From contig NZ_KV917369.1 of NCBI RefSeq assembly GCF_002019595.1, positions 4,790,624 to 4,854,623 of the forward strand: a stretch of DNA of 64,000 nt, in the 5' to 3' direction. The stretch comes from Priestia abyssalis (GTDB taxonomy: Bacteria; Bacillota; Bacilli; Bacillales; Bacillaceae_H). Below are positions 36,758-45,873 of this stretch, piece by piece; the first letter of the stretch is position 1, and the number at the start of each line of letters is the position of its first letter. Made by a program: the position numbers and the translations under genes. The notes under the pieces were generated by a model that ran no database searches, was not told where the DNA came from, and worked only from the letters and a program-made list of their open reading frames with translations.

Positions 36758-37510
36758 CTATAGTAAAAATGTAAAATACCACTCTAGCATTTCTGTGCCG
36801 TAAAAATAGGCACAAAGGGTCCCCGCCGCAATGAACGGTCCGAAGGGAATCGGATTCTTCCTTTTCACTTTCCCTATCATCATGCCGATGCTGCCGATGA
36901 CAGCGCCGAATAAGGTGGCGAGGAAAAAGGAAAGCAGCACGAGCTTCCATCCTAACACGATGCCAAGCACACCGTACAGCTTAATATCACCGCCGCCCAT
37001 GCCGCCTTTGCTGACAAAAGCAATAAAAAGAAGGAGACCAAATCCGACAGCGGCACCTAAAATCGAATCCCACCATGGCATAAGCGGGATGAAGATTCGT
37101 TCAATGAGGAACAAACCGGTAAAAAACAGCAGCACGACATCCGAAATGACCATATAGGCCAAATCGGACACGACAATAATCACAAGCAAGGAAACTAATG
37201 TCAGCGCAACCAACAATTCATATTCAAACCCAAATAAACGAAATGACAGGACAAAAAGCATGCCTGTCAAAAGTTCCATAAACGGATAAATCGGTGAAAT
37301 GCGCGCCTTACAGTTCCGGCATTTCCCGCCTTGTATAAGATAAGAAAACACCGGAACAAGCTCCCGCGCCGTAAGCACATGCTTACAGCTTGGACAACTT
37401 GAACGCGGCTTCACGATTGATTGTTTCATTGGGATGCGTAAACCGACGACGTTGTAGAATGAACCTAGGATGAGGCCTAACGAAAAAATATATACATTAA
37501 GTAATAACAT
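36758..37510 (-). CDS. comC: Type IV prepilin peptidase (ComC/PilD)
   Basis: 250 residues with about seven membrane segments. The cytoplasmic zinc-binding loop is CPSCKH...CRNCKA (about 39-68). The two catalytic aspartates are in VVSDLAYMVISD (near 130-140) and GGMGGGDIKLYGVLG (near 185). It cleaves prepilins after glycine and methylates the new N-terminus. In B. subtilis comC occupies this position next to spoIIB and serves competence; here it lies inside a full pilus operon and probably serves both systems. Confidence 0.94.
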   Translation of the reverse strand: MLLLNVYIFSLGLILGSFYNVVGLRIPMKQSIVKPRSSCPSCKHVLTARELVPVFSYLIQGGKCRNCKARISPIYPFMELLTGMLFVLSFRLFGFEYELLVALTLVSLLVIIVVSDLAYMVISDVVLLFFTGLFLIERIFIPLMPWWDSILGAAVGFGLLLFIAFVSKGGMGGGDIKLYGVLGIVLGWKLVLLSFFLATLFGAVIGSIGMMIGKVKRKNPIPFGPFIAAGTLCAYFYGTEMLEWYFTFLL

Positions 37511-37543
37511 AATATAAATTCCTCGAAAAAAATTTAGGAATTA

Positions 37544-37975
37544 CTACTTAATAGTAATAACACCCTCAACTGCTGCCGGTGTTTTCTTTTCAATAGCTGT
37601 TACATCTGCGTCATCAAACTTAATTTTAACTTTACCTGCAGTAATTTCACCTGTTTTTAGTTTAAATGTCTTACTATCTTTATCTGTAGTGACTGTATAG
37701 GTAGCTGAAACAAAATCATCTACACCATTGACATAACTTGCTAAATCTGTCTGATCGATTGAAACATCATCAACCCCATTTGAAGCAACATAAACTTTCG
37801 CCGCATTCAAAATCTGCAACGCATCCGCCTTAACTGCATCTTCCTTCGACTTCTGGATAATCCCACCAATACTAGGCACGGCAATCGCCGCAATAATACC
37901 AAGGATAACAATTACCGCCAATAATTCAATCAGCGTCAAACCCTTCTCATTTTTCAACATTCTTTTTAACATCAT
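37544..37975 (-). CDS. pilA: Major type IV pilin (PilA-like)
   Basis: 143 residues, possibly starting one codon later. The leader MMLKRMLKNEKG is followed by the mature N-terminus LTLIELLAVIVILGIIAAIA with Glu5. The globular part is short, acidic and without cysteine, so the disulfide-bounded region of many pilins is missing. This is close in shape to the ComGC-type major pilin. It is encoded between pilC and the prepilin peptidase. The roughly 75-bp AT-rich gap before it could hold an extra promoter for high expression, though no strong one is visible. Confidence 0.88.
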   Translation of the reverse strand: MMLKRMLKNEKGLTLIELLAVIVILGIIAAIAVPSIGGIIQKSKEDAVKADALQILNAAKVYVASNGVDDVSIDQTDLASYVNGVDDFVSATYTVTTDKDSKTFKLKTGEITAGKVKIKFDDADVTAIEKKTPAAVEGVITIK

Positions 37976-38054
37976 TTTCTCTCCCTTAATTTAATAAATA
38001 CATAGGACAATACTACTATCATTTTACAATATTTACTTAAATATGAAAATAGTT

Positions 38055-39269
38055 TTAGTATGATTGTACGTGATTAAATATGTCAAACATCGGAATTAAA
38101 ATCGATGTTACAATCGTTCCGACGAGTCCCGCGAGTACAACAATCATTAACGGCTCGATGAGCGATTTGAGTCGATCCGTACTTGTTTCGACTTCCGCTT
38201 CGTAAAAGTCGGCAACTTTCCCGAGCATCACATCCAATGACCCCGTTTCTTCGCCGATGGCGATCATTTTCGTGACAAGCGGCGGGAACACCCAATGCTT
38301 TTCCATCGGCTCCGTCAAAGAATGTCCCCGTTCCAATGCATCTCGTGACTTGACTAATACACGCGATACCACTTCATTGCCTACTACATTTTCAACAATG
38401 CTGATGGCCTGCAAAATTGGGACCGAGTTCGAAAAGAGCGAGCTCAATGTCCGGGTGAACCGGGCAATGGCCGCCTTTTGTAGCAAGCCTCCGAAAATGG
38501 GCATTTTAAGCAATAAATAATCCAAATAATACTTGCTTTGCTTTTCTTTATATAAAAGCGAAACGGCAACAGAGATTAATACAAGCCCACCGATAATTAT
38601 CCACCAAAACTTCGTCATAAAATCACTGGCATCGAGAACAAATTGAGTGATGGCCGGAAGCTCAGCCCCAAAATCTTCAAACATCCCGACAAATGTAGGC
38701 ACAACCGAGACAAGAAGGAAAATGACGACCCCAATTGCAATGACTCCGACAACAGCCGGATAAGCAAGAGCTGAAATCACCTTTTGTTTCGTGCGGTGCT
38801 GTTTTTCAAAGTGATCGGCGAGCCGCTCAAGCGTTTCGTCCAGACTTCCCGAAACCTCCCCCGCTCTTACCATATTCACGAACATCGGCGGAAATACTTT
38901 TTTATGTTTCGCAGCCGCCGCGGACAATGCATTTCCGCCGCGCAAATCCTCTTCCACATCCATTAACGCCTTTTTCAGCGCCTTACTGTCCGTTTGTCCG
39001 GCTAAAATTCTTGTGGAATCGACAACCGTGACACCGGCCTTCAATAACGTCGAAAATTGCCGCAAATAAATGACAAAATCATATAATTTAACGCTGTTTC
39101 CAATTGTAATCTCTTTATTCAGCAGCGTTTCTTTCATTTCCTGAATATCGGAAACCCGGATGCCTTTTTCTTTCAACTTTAAAATGGCCTCTTTTTTAGA
39201 AGCGCTTGTCATTTTTCCCTGGTGTTTTTTACCTCTCAGGTCCCGGCCCTCATATTTGAACTGTGGCAT
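38055..39269 (-). CDS. pilC: Pilus inner-membrane platform protein PilC (GspF family)
   Basis: 404 residues, typical length. Two GspF domains are visible (about 68-190 and 270-395), each with the pattern YLRQFSTLLKAGVTVVDST or FTRTLSSLFSNSVPILQAI. Three membrane helices lie at about 168-190, 215-237 and 375-397. PilC couples the ATPases to pilin assembly. It overlaps pilT by one base. Confidence 0.95.
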   Translation of the reverse strand: MPQFKYEGRDLRGKKHQGKMTSASKKEAILKLKEKGIRVSDIQEMKETLLNKEITIGNSVKLYDFVIYLRQFSTLLKAGVTVVDSTRILAGQTDSKALKKALMDVEEDLRGGNALSAAAAKHKKVFPPMFVNMVRAGEVSGSLDETLERLADHFEKQHRTKQKVISALAYPAVVGVIAIGVVIFLLVSVVPTFVGMFEDFGAELPAITQFVLDASDFMTKFWWIIIGGLVLISVAVSLLYKEKQSKYYLDYLLLKMPIFGGLLQKAAIARFTRTLSSLFSNSVPILQAISIVENVVGNEVVSRVLVKSRDALERGHSLTEPMEKHWVFPPLVTKMIAIGEETGSLDVMLGKVADFYEAEVETSTDRLKSLIEPLMIVVLAGLVGTIVTSILIPMFDIFNHVQSY

Positions 39270-40309
39270 TATGTTACCGTCTCCTCAAGATAAGGCTGTA
39301 CCGCCTCAACTGAAATTTTCCCTGCTTCAATCAATTCATGGATGGATTGGGTCAACGTTTGCATCCCAAGCGCACGGCTCGTTTGCATGACGCTTGGAAT
39401 TTGGTGGATTTTCTCATTTCGGACCAAGTTGGCGACCGCCGGGTTGTTTACTAAAATTTCCATGGCGCAAGCACGGCTTTTCCGGTCGGCCGTTGCAAGC
39501 AACCGCTGCGATACAATCCCTGTCAACACAGAAGCAAGCTGAATACGGATTTGGGCTTGCTGGGAAGCGGGAAAGACATCGATAATCCGATTGATCGTAG
39601 AAGGAGCACTCGACGTATGAAGCGTCCCAAGCACAAGGTGGCCCGTCTCGGCTGCGGTAATGGCCGTATGAATCGTTTCTAAATCCCTAAGCTCGCCCAC
39701 CAGGATGACATCGGGATCCTGCCTCAGCGAAGCGCGCAAGCCGTTGGCAAAATTATCCGTATCAAGTCCAATTTCACGCTGATCAATGATACAGCCGCCA
39801 TGTTTATGTAAATATTCGATCGGATCTTCGAGTGTAATGATATGCTTGCGCATCGATTTATTCATGTAATCAATCATGGCTGCCAGTGTCGTCGATTTGC
39901 CGCTCCCCGTCGGTCCTGTCACAAGAAGAAGGCCTTGCGGTTTCCCTGAAAGACTTTTCAGTATATCCGGCATCCCCAGTTCATCTAATGAAGGCACTTT
40001 GGTCGGAACGACACGAATGGCCATCGCCACACAGCCGCGCTGATGATACGTATTGATGCGAAACCGGGAAATGCCGTGCAAGCCGTATGAAAAATCCATT
40101 TCGCCTTTTTCCTTGAACTCTTCCCACAGCTTGTCCGTCATGATTGCTTTCGCCATTTGCTCCAAATCGGCAGGTAAAAGGTTGTCTTTGCCGTACCGTT
40201 TTAATTCTCCATTCAAACGCACGACGGGCGGTACGCCGACGGTTAAATGCAAATCCGATGCTTTCAATTCATAGGCGGCTCTCATTAAATACTCAATTCG
40301 TTCTTTCAT
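39269..40309 (-). CDS. pilT: Pilus retraction ATPase PilT
   Basis: 346 residues. Walker A GPTGSGKSTTLAAMIDYMN (near 130), Asp box TLEDPIEYLHKH, Walker B region VGELRDLETIHTAI and His box GHLVLGTLHTSSA are all present. The C-terminal AVANLVRNEKIHQI corresponds to the AIRNLIRE retraction motif. This makes it PilT rather than a second PilB. PilT depolymerises pili and powers twitching and DNA uptake. The com pseudopilus of B. subtilis has no PilT, so its presence indicates true retractile pili. Confidence 0.96.
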   Translation of the reverse strand: MKERIEYLMRAAYELKASDLHLTVGVPPVVRLNGELKRYGKDNLLPADLEQMAKAIMTDKLWEEFKEKGEMDFSYGLHGISRFRINTYHQRGCVAMAIRVVPTKVPSLDELGMPDILKSLSGKPQGLLLVTGPTGSGKSTTLAAMIDYMNKSMRKHIITLEDPIEYLHKHGGCIIDQREIGLDTDNFANGLRASLRQDPDVILVGELRDLETIHTAITAAETGHLVLGTLHTSSAPSTINRIIDVFPASQQAQIRIQLASVLTGIVSQRLLATADRKSRACAMEILVNNPAVANLVRNEKIHQIPSVMQTSRALGMQTLTQSIHELIEAGKISVEAVQPYLEETVT

Positions 40310-40322
40310 TTAAACCCTCACC

Positions 40323-41984
40323 CTAGCTAACCGTTACAACGCGCAGCACTTCTTCTGTCGTTGTTAATCCTTGTTTTACTTTAATCAAGCCATCGTCCAG
40401 TAAAAAAATCATTTTGTTTTTGACGGCAAGCTCGCGCAATTTGCTCATCGGTTCCTTATTTAAAATGACTTTTTTCATCTCGTCATTCATGACCATTAGC
40501 TCATGAATGGCAATCCGTCCTCTATATCCTGTCATGTTGCATGTTCCGCATCCCCGCCCGCGGACAACCGTCTCCAGTTGAATACCGCGCCGCGTGAAAA
40601 TTTCCTTCTCACTCTTAGATGCCTGCTGGACGTCCTGACAATCACGGCACACACGCCGGACGAGCCTTTGGGAAACGACTCCAGTCAAGGAGGTGGCGAC
40701 AAGGAAAGGTTCTACCCCCATATCGATTAGACGGGTAACGGTGCCAATGGCATCGTTCGTATGAAGTGTACTGAAAACGAGATGTCCTGTTAAGGAAGCC
40801 CGAATGGCGACATCTGCCGTTTCTTTATCACGAATTTCACCGACCATGATGATATTCGGATCCTGCCGCAAAATCGAGCGAAGGCCGGACGCAAACGTCA
40901 ACCCGACATTGGTGTTCACTTGAATTTGGTTGATTCCTTCAAGCTGATACTCGACAGGGTCTTCAACCGTGATAATGTTTGTCTTTTCATCATTTAAGTG
41001 GTTTAATGCAGCATATAAGGTCGATGATTTCCCTGAACCCGTAGGTCCCGTAATTAATACAATACCATTTGGCTGTTCGATTAATTTTAAAAAACGCTCT
41101 AAATTCAATCGGTTAAATCCAAGCTTCTTTACATCGTTTAACGCACTTCCTAAATCAAGGACACGCATAACGATTTTTTCTCCATAAATGGTCGGTAGTG
41201 TCGACACGCGCAAATCCACAGGATGAAAATCGACATTGAGCTTTATTCGTCCGTCCTGTGGAATGCGGTGCTCCGTAATATCCAAATTCCCTAAAATTTT
41301 AATGCGCGCTATTAGCATACCTTGTAAATGTTTCGGCAAAATTCGTTCTGTTTTTAATAGTCCATCCGTTCGATATCGGATCAAAATTTTCGTTTCCTGC
41401 GGATCGATATGAATATCGCTCGCTTTTTGCTGGACAGCATTGGCAATCAGCTGATTAACGAGGCGAACAATCGGAGAATCATCTTTTGCCGCTTTTTCTT
41501 CTTCCTCGGTTGTTACATTATTTTGAAAAGAAGCGAATTCTTCCACGTCTTCATCCAAATCATAGTACTTCGTAATCGAACGCAAGATGTCATCCTTAGA
41601 GGCAATCGCTCGTTCAATATGAAATCCTGTGGATAAGCGCAAATCATCAATAGCAAAGAAGTCCATCGGATCGGCCATTGCCACAAGCAGCCGATTCCCA
41701 TCCTTTTTCAAAGGAATCAACACATTGCGCTTGGCGAACTCTTTTGAGATGAGCGTCGTCAGCTTCGGATCAAATGGGTACCGATATAGACTTATATGAG
41801 GGATACCAAGCTGAAGCTCCAGCACTTCAATCAATTGCTGCTCGGTAATGTAGCCTCTTTCAAGCAAGGCATCGCCCAGCTTTTGCCCCGTTCTTTTTTC
41901 GGCCAATGCCTCTTTTAACTGCTCATCTGTGATAAGGCCTGCATCAACTAATAAATCTCCTAATCTTTTTCTTTCCTGGATCAT
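40323..41984 (-). CDS. pilB: Pilus extension ATPase PilB
   Basis: 553 residues from ATG 41984, which has GAGGG 6 bp upstream; the frame is open to 41990. An N-terminal MshEN/GspE_N domain (about 1-150) has LGDLLVDAGLITDEQLKEAL. The ATPase core has GPTGSGKSSTLYAALNHLN (near 320), VGEIRDKETADVAI and GHLVFSTLHTNDAIG. The zinc-binding tetracysteine is CRDCQ...CGTCNMTG (about 455-490). MshEN domains often bind cyclic di-GMP, so nucleotide control of pilus extension is possible. It starts right after the VanW-like gene. Confidence 0.96.
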   Translation of the reverse strand: MIQERKRLGDLLVDAGLITDEQLKEALAEKRTGQKLGDALLERGYITEQQLIEVLELQLGIPHISLYRYPFDPKLTTLISKEFAKRNVLIPLKKDGNRLLVAMADPMDFFAIDDLRLSTGFHIERAIASKDDILRSITKYYDLDEDVEEFASFQNNVTTEEEEKAAKDDSPIVRLVNQLIANAVQQKASDIHIDPQETKILIRYRTDGLLKTERILPKHLQGMLIARIKILGNLDITEHRIPQDGRIKLNVDFHPVDLRVSTLPTIYGEKIVMRVLDLGSALNDVKKLGFNRLNLERFLKLIEQPNGIVLITGPTGSGKSSTLYAALNHLNDEKTNIITVEDPVEYQLEGINQIQVNTNVGLTFASGLRSILRQDPNIIMVGEIRDKETADVAIRASLTGHLVFSTLHTNDAIGTVTRLIDMGVEPFLVATSLTGVVSQRLVRRVCRDCQDVQQASKSEKEIFTRRGIQLETVVRGRGCGTCNMTGYRGRIAIHELMVMNDEMKKVILNKEPMSKLRELAVKNKMIFLLDDGLIKVKQGLTTTEEVLRVVTVS

Positions 41985-41993
41985 AACCAACCC

Positions 41994-43388
41994 TCATTTT
42001 CCATTGTTAGCTTGCGGTTGCTCCAGCAGCTCTGTTTCTCGGCTGTCATTTTCAACTGGCACATTCTTTGTATCCTCGCTGACAACATCAGGTGATGTCT
42101 TTTGTTGTTCATCGGCTGAAGAATCATTCGCTTCCCCGTTTTTCGATTCAGTACCATTAGAAGAGGGGGCATCGTTTTCCGTTGCTTTGTCCGTTGTATC
42201 AGAAGGCTCCTGTGAAACGGTCTCTTTTTCTTCCTCCTCTACTTCAAACCCCCGTTGCTCGATCATATGAACGGGAGGATAGAAATCTTCGGCAAGCAAA
42301 ACCGATTTGACATCTGCACCATCTGCAATTATATCTCGGTAGACCTTTATCACCATCCCTTCTCTCCCCATTTCCTCGATATTCCGGACATTGGGAGGAA
42401 AAGCGGCATTGAATTGGACAATTGTTTTCGGTTCATATTTCTCTATATCTTTTACGACCGCTTCATATCGGTAAAATAGTGGCTCCCCTTGCAGCGTCGT
42501 TTTTAAACTGTTATGTACAAGTTCAAATTTCAACACATAGGACGTGAAGTTCGGATTGAAAAACACCAAATCTTGTTTTCCTTCCGCTATTTTCGCTTCA
42601 AAACCGGGCTCGATTCCTTCCGGCAGCTGCCTGCTTATGTGCCGCTCTAAAATATCAAAATTTGAATTAATAATAGTTTGATAGATGGACGACCCCCATA
42701 AACTTAAAAGCTCATTCGAAGGATTTGACAAGTTAGCTTTTTTCACGATTTCAAGCAAAGAGATTTGTGCATTCGGTCCGATTTCGATTGTTTTTACTTT
42801 CTCAATCAAAGATGATATATCCTGACTGCTGACCGTATCACTGGAAACAATGGCATGCGAAATGACCTCTTGTTTCGCATGCTTGCTATCTGTATAGGCT
42901 TCCAGACGATAATCCCGTTTACTTGTATTCAAAAAGGCGGCTTGTGTATACAAATCTTTTTTCAGTTTATCACTATCCAGTTTTTTGACTTCTTCGGGGC
43001 TTGTAAAATAGCGTAAAAACTGGTTGAACAGCTCCTCATTGACTTGGACGGATATCGGGTTTTTCTCCCCGCTTTCTATTCCGAGGACACTGTCTTCGAT
43101 ATTGAACGAAAAAATATCCATAGGCAGCACTTCTATCTTTTCTTTATAGTGAATCATAATAGAATGCGTTTTTTGCCAAGATTCAACCTCTGCTGCCAGC
43201 TGCTCTTGCAGGGCTTGTGAAGAAATCCTTGCTGCCGGAATGGTTCCAAGCGTTGTCCCATCAGAGTATTGACTACTTGAACCGAAAAACTTTTCATACG
43301 CAAAGACACCAAAATGTGAGAAACTAACTAGATAACCTGTACAGAGCGTCAATAAAAGAAAAATGCGGAGAAAGTTCCCATCTCTCAC
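41994..43388 (-). CDS. VanW-like / G5-like membrane-anchored protein in pil operon
   Basis: 464 residues from GTG 43388 (AGGAGG eight bases upstream; the frame is open to 43394). One N-terminal membrane segment (about 8-27) anchors a large outside domain. The middle (about 205-300) resembles a divergent VanW domain, with SLLEIVKKANLSNPSNELL, YQTIINSNFDILERHISRQ and FFNPNFTSYVLKFEL. A short G5-like stretch (GREGMVIKVYRDIIADG) follows. The C-terminal 90 residues are an acidic Ser/Glu/Asn tail. The catalytic or binding role is unknown. It ends 9 bp before pilB, so it belongs to the pilus. A wall or gate function in place of the missing secretin is only a guess. Confidence 0.7.
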   Translation of the reverse strand: MRDGNFLRIFLLLTLCTGYLVSFSHFGVFAYEKFFGSSSQYSDGTTLGTIPAARISSQALQEQLAAEVESWQKTHSIMIHYKEKIEVLPMDIFSFNIEDSVLGIESGEKNPISVQVNEELFNQFLRYFTSPEEVKKLDSDKLKKDLYTQAAFLNTSKRDYRLEAYTDSKHAKQEVISHAIVSSDTVSSQDISSLIEKVKTIEIGPNAQISLLEIVKKANLSNPSNELLSLWGSSIYQTIINSNFDILERHISRQLPEGIEPGFEAKIAEGKQDLVFFNPNFTSYVLKFELVHNSLKTTLQGEPLFYRYEAVVKDIEKYEPKTIVQFNAAFPPNVRNIEEMGREGMVIKVYRDIIADGADVKSVLLAEDFYPPVHMIEQRGFEVEEEEKETVSQEPSDTTDKATENDAPSSNGTESKNGEANDSSADEQQKTSPDVVSEDTKNVPVENDSRETELLEQPQANNGK

Positions 43389-43406
43389 ACTCAATGCCTC
43401 CTAACT

Positions 43407-43517
43407 TTAGTCCGTCACATTCATGGATAGTTCGACGAAAACGCTTGGACCTGCTTGCTGAGCTTTGACGATATCCGCTTCCGTCAAAAGGCTTCCTTCA
43501 TGAACGAGAAGATCTCC
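43407..43517 (-). pseudogene. C-terminal remnant of the PRC-barrel protein after an in-frame stop
   Basis: The frame of the upstream gene continues past its TAA for 36 codons to a second TAA at 43407. The extra residues (GDLLVHEGSLLTEADIVKAQ, then QAGPSVFVELSMNVTD) look like a normal protein tail. With this tail the gap to the next gene's start is 18 bp, typical for this operon. It points to a nonsense mutation, read-through or a sequence error. Confidence 0.7.
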
Positions 43518-44219
43518 TTACTTATTGTAGATGTTTTTCGTCACTTTTTTGCCCATCAACAATTCGGCTTGCTTAGACTTTAAAACTTCGATTTGCTCTT
43601 TTTGGCGCTCTGCTTCCTTCTCTTTGACAGATTGTGGCTCTTCTGATTCTTTGTTCGCTGCAGGCTCGCTTGTCGCTTTAGCCGGGCTGCTTGCTTCTTC
43701 TTTTGTTTGACCAGCTGCTTCCATTAATTGTTCAGCTTCTGTCAAAAAGGCTTCTTTCGCATGCTCGTTGACGATGACCATCTCTTTTCCAAGAGTAATG
43801 ACACTGCCGATCGGCAAAATAACGTCCTTCTGCCCCGATTTGATGCTCAGCCCCATCAGTTCGCCATTATCATCGTTCAAATAGTATTCTAAAATTTCAC
43901 CTAACAGCTCACCTTTTCTAGTCATGACCTTTGAGCCGATGATGCCGACTTTTTTATTTAACAGCTGGTTGGCAATCGGAATCTCGTTTAAATCAATAAC
44001 GGCGCTCTCATTCTCAACCGTTACAGCATATTCCCCTACACCAATAACTTTTTTAAACGGAATGGCTTTGACGCTGACTTGCCAATCTTCTTGTTGAATC
44101 GTTAAAAAATCAACCGAAAATTTCTCTGGATTAATGACCAGGCTGTTCACCTGACCCAGTTGGTCTCCCGCAGCAATGCTGATGATCGGGAGTTTTATTA
44201 CTTCAATACTTTTTTTCAT
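43518..44219 (-). CDS. PRC-barrel domain protein, truncated by an in-frame stop
   Basis: 233 residues before the stop. Two PRC-barrel-like repeats are visible (about 8-80 and 83-150), with LPIISIAAGDQLGQVNSLVI and KVMTRKGELLGEILEYYLND. A low-complexity Ala/Glu region (about 165-205) follows, then a Lys-rich end ...MGKKVTKNIYNK. PRC-barrels bind protein partners or RNA and often sit at assembly sites. It is second in the apparent pilus operon, 19 bp after the TPR-like gene. The stop TAA at 43518 removes a plausible 36-residue tail. Confidence 0.75.
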   Translation of the reverse strand: MKKSIEVIKLPIISIAAGDQLGQVNSLVINPEKFSVDFLTIQQEDWQVSVKAIPFKKVIGVGEYAVTVENESAVIDLNEIPIANQLLNKKVGIIGSKVMTRKGELLGEILEYYLNDDNGELMGLSIKSGQKDVILPIGSVITLGKEMVIVNEHAKEAFLTEAEQLMEAAGQTKEEASSPAKATSEPAANKESEEPQSVKEKEAERQKEQIEVLKSKQAELLMGKKVTKNIYNK

Positions 44220-44238
44220 TGTTTCATCACACCTACTT

Positions 44239-45756
44239 CTAGTTGTTTATAATTACCTCTAAATAATTTAATTCCTCTAATAAAACTGGATGGTCTGCAT
44301 ATGTTTGCTGTAATTGTACAAGCAGTTCTCTGGCTTGTCCGTATTGATGCTGCTCGGCATAATGGCGAGTAAGCATCGTGGCGAGCACATAATGTTCATG
44401 GGCAGACAGACTTGCAGAGAGATATTCCTTGAGAAGGGCTTCATACTCTTTTGGAGCCTCAACTTGTTTATATAATTGCAATTGCTCTAATACGATGTCC
44501 CATAATTGTTGACGAAGAACAGGTGAAGACTCCATTTCTGCTTCAACTTCGTCTGCCGCTTCTATCTCTGAAACAGACACTTCCTCTGAACTTTCACCAT
44601 TCGTTTCTTTATTTAATATGTCCTGAATGGAGCCATCTGACAATGCAGGGTGAAAGAATCTCTCTTCCTTTTCTTGTTCATCGACTGGATCGGACACTTC
44701 CTGCATCTCTTTATCAGAAGAAAAACGGCCCTCTGTCAATTGATCCTCTTCTGGTATTTCCTGAATGCTGTCGTTCAACATGGAAGAAAGAATAACTACC
44801 TCTTCTTCGTTTTGTTCAGAAGACAGGCCGGCTGGTGCATCATCATGCTCAAAAAGGGCTAGAAGCTCTTCATCCAAAGCTGATCCGTGTTCGCTCTTTT
44901 CATCAGAGAAATCGTTTTGTTCCACACGCGTTTCCTCATCATGGCCAGACTCTTCCGTTAGATTGTAGTCTTCCATAAACAAGGCTTCAATCTCACTATT
45001 CAGCAATTCAGGAATAGATATGCTGCTCGTTGAAACATCTTCCGGCTCTTCTTTTTCTGATTTTTCCGTCAAGTCGTTTGCTGTTTCATTATTTAATGGC
45101 TGAATAAAGTCTAATTCTTCAATATAATCTTCACTTACTAATGATGACTCATCCATATTTTCTTGATCCATTGAGCCGGACATTTGCTGCGAATGTTCTT
45201 CTTCCGCAAACACAGGCCGCTCCAGCAAATCATCTGTTTCTTTTGTCACTTTCAGTGGAAGCGTTTCAATGTCCGCCTCATCCTCAGATATATGCGCACG
45301 ATGATCCAGTATCTCTGCCATCTCATCCGTAAAAGCCACTTCTTGCATATTTTCTTCTTCTACAAGGACTGGGCCCGGTTGAAGCAGTGAAGCTGTCGGT
45401 AACACTTCTTCTTCCAGCTGGTGTGTTTCATTCATAGAGGTTAAAACATCATCGTGGATAAGCGGGGTTCTCTCTTCCTCATCACCCAACACTCCCTCTT
45501 CTTCCCACCCTTCATGAACTTTTACCATTTCCACCCGTTTACTAATTAAGTACGAAACTGCTAAAATTAATAGAAACAAAATACCTACTACGTTGGTCAT
45601 AGGCAAAAAGCCACTGGCTGCCATAAAGACGAGAGTAAATAAACACGCAGCTGCAAAAATGGTAAGCTTCCCCGCTTTACTATAAGAAGCGGGAAAAAAA
45701 TACAGCGTAAGAAATAGCGTAACGATACCGGCACCAGTTGAAAGAAAAGTGATCAT
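44239..45756 (-). CDS. Membrane protein with acidic repeat region and TPR-like C-terminus, pil operon
   Basis: 505 residues. Three membrane segments (about 1-22, 28-50 and 55-74) come first. A long, very acidic low-complexity stretch follows (about 85-420, rich in Glu, Asp, Ser). The last 80 residues are helical and TPR-like (HEHYVLATMLTRHYAEQHQ, YGQARELLVQLQQTYADHP). I do not recognise the family. It is the first gene of the minus-strand pilus operon and diverges from the minor-pilin genes, so it probably helps assemble or localise the machine. The acidic middle may be an extended cytoplasmic spacer. Confidence 0.65.
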   Translation of the reverse strand: MITFLSTGAGIVTLFLTLYFFPASYSKAGKLTIFAAACLFTLVFMAASGFLPMTNVVGILFLLILAVSYLISKRVEMVKVHEGWEEEGVLGDEEERTPLIHDDVLTSMNETHQLEEEVLPTASLLQPGPVLVEEENMQEVAFTDEMAEILDHRAHISEDEADIETLPLKVTKETDDLLERPVFAEEEHSQQMSGSMDQENMDESSLVSEDYIEELDFIQPLNNETANDLTEKSEKEEPEDVSTSSISIPELLNSEIEALFMEDYNLTEESGHDEETRVEQNDFSDEKSEHGSALDEELLALFEHDDAPAGLSSEQNEEEVVILSSMLNDSIQEIPEEDQLTEGRFSSDKEMQEVSDPVDEQEKEERFFHPALSDGSIQDILNKETNGESSEEVSVSEIEAADEVEAEMESSPVLRQQLWDIVLEQLQLYKQVEAPKEYEALLKEYLSASLSAHEHYVLATMLTRHYAEQHQYGQARELLVQLQQTYADHPVLLEELNYLEVIINN

Positions 45757-45873
45757 TTCACATCACATCCTAATAAACAACTAAAAATTGACGAAAAAGC
45801 TCTAAATCTGTCAATATCATTTCTAGCTTATTGTATAATAATCTGTTCTAATTTAAAAGAAGGGAGAGGGCGC
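45757..45873. promoter_or_regulatory. Divergent promoter region between the two pilus operons
   Basis: 117 bp between the leftward pil operon and the rightward prepilin genes. A TATAAT at 45834-45839 reads rightward, but its -35 is weak. No leftward promoter is obvious. Coordinated control of both operons is likely from the layout. Confidence 0.4.
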
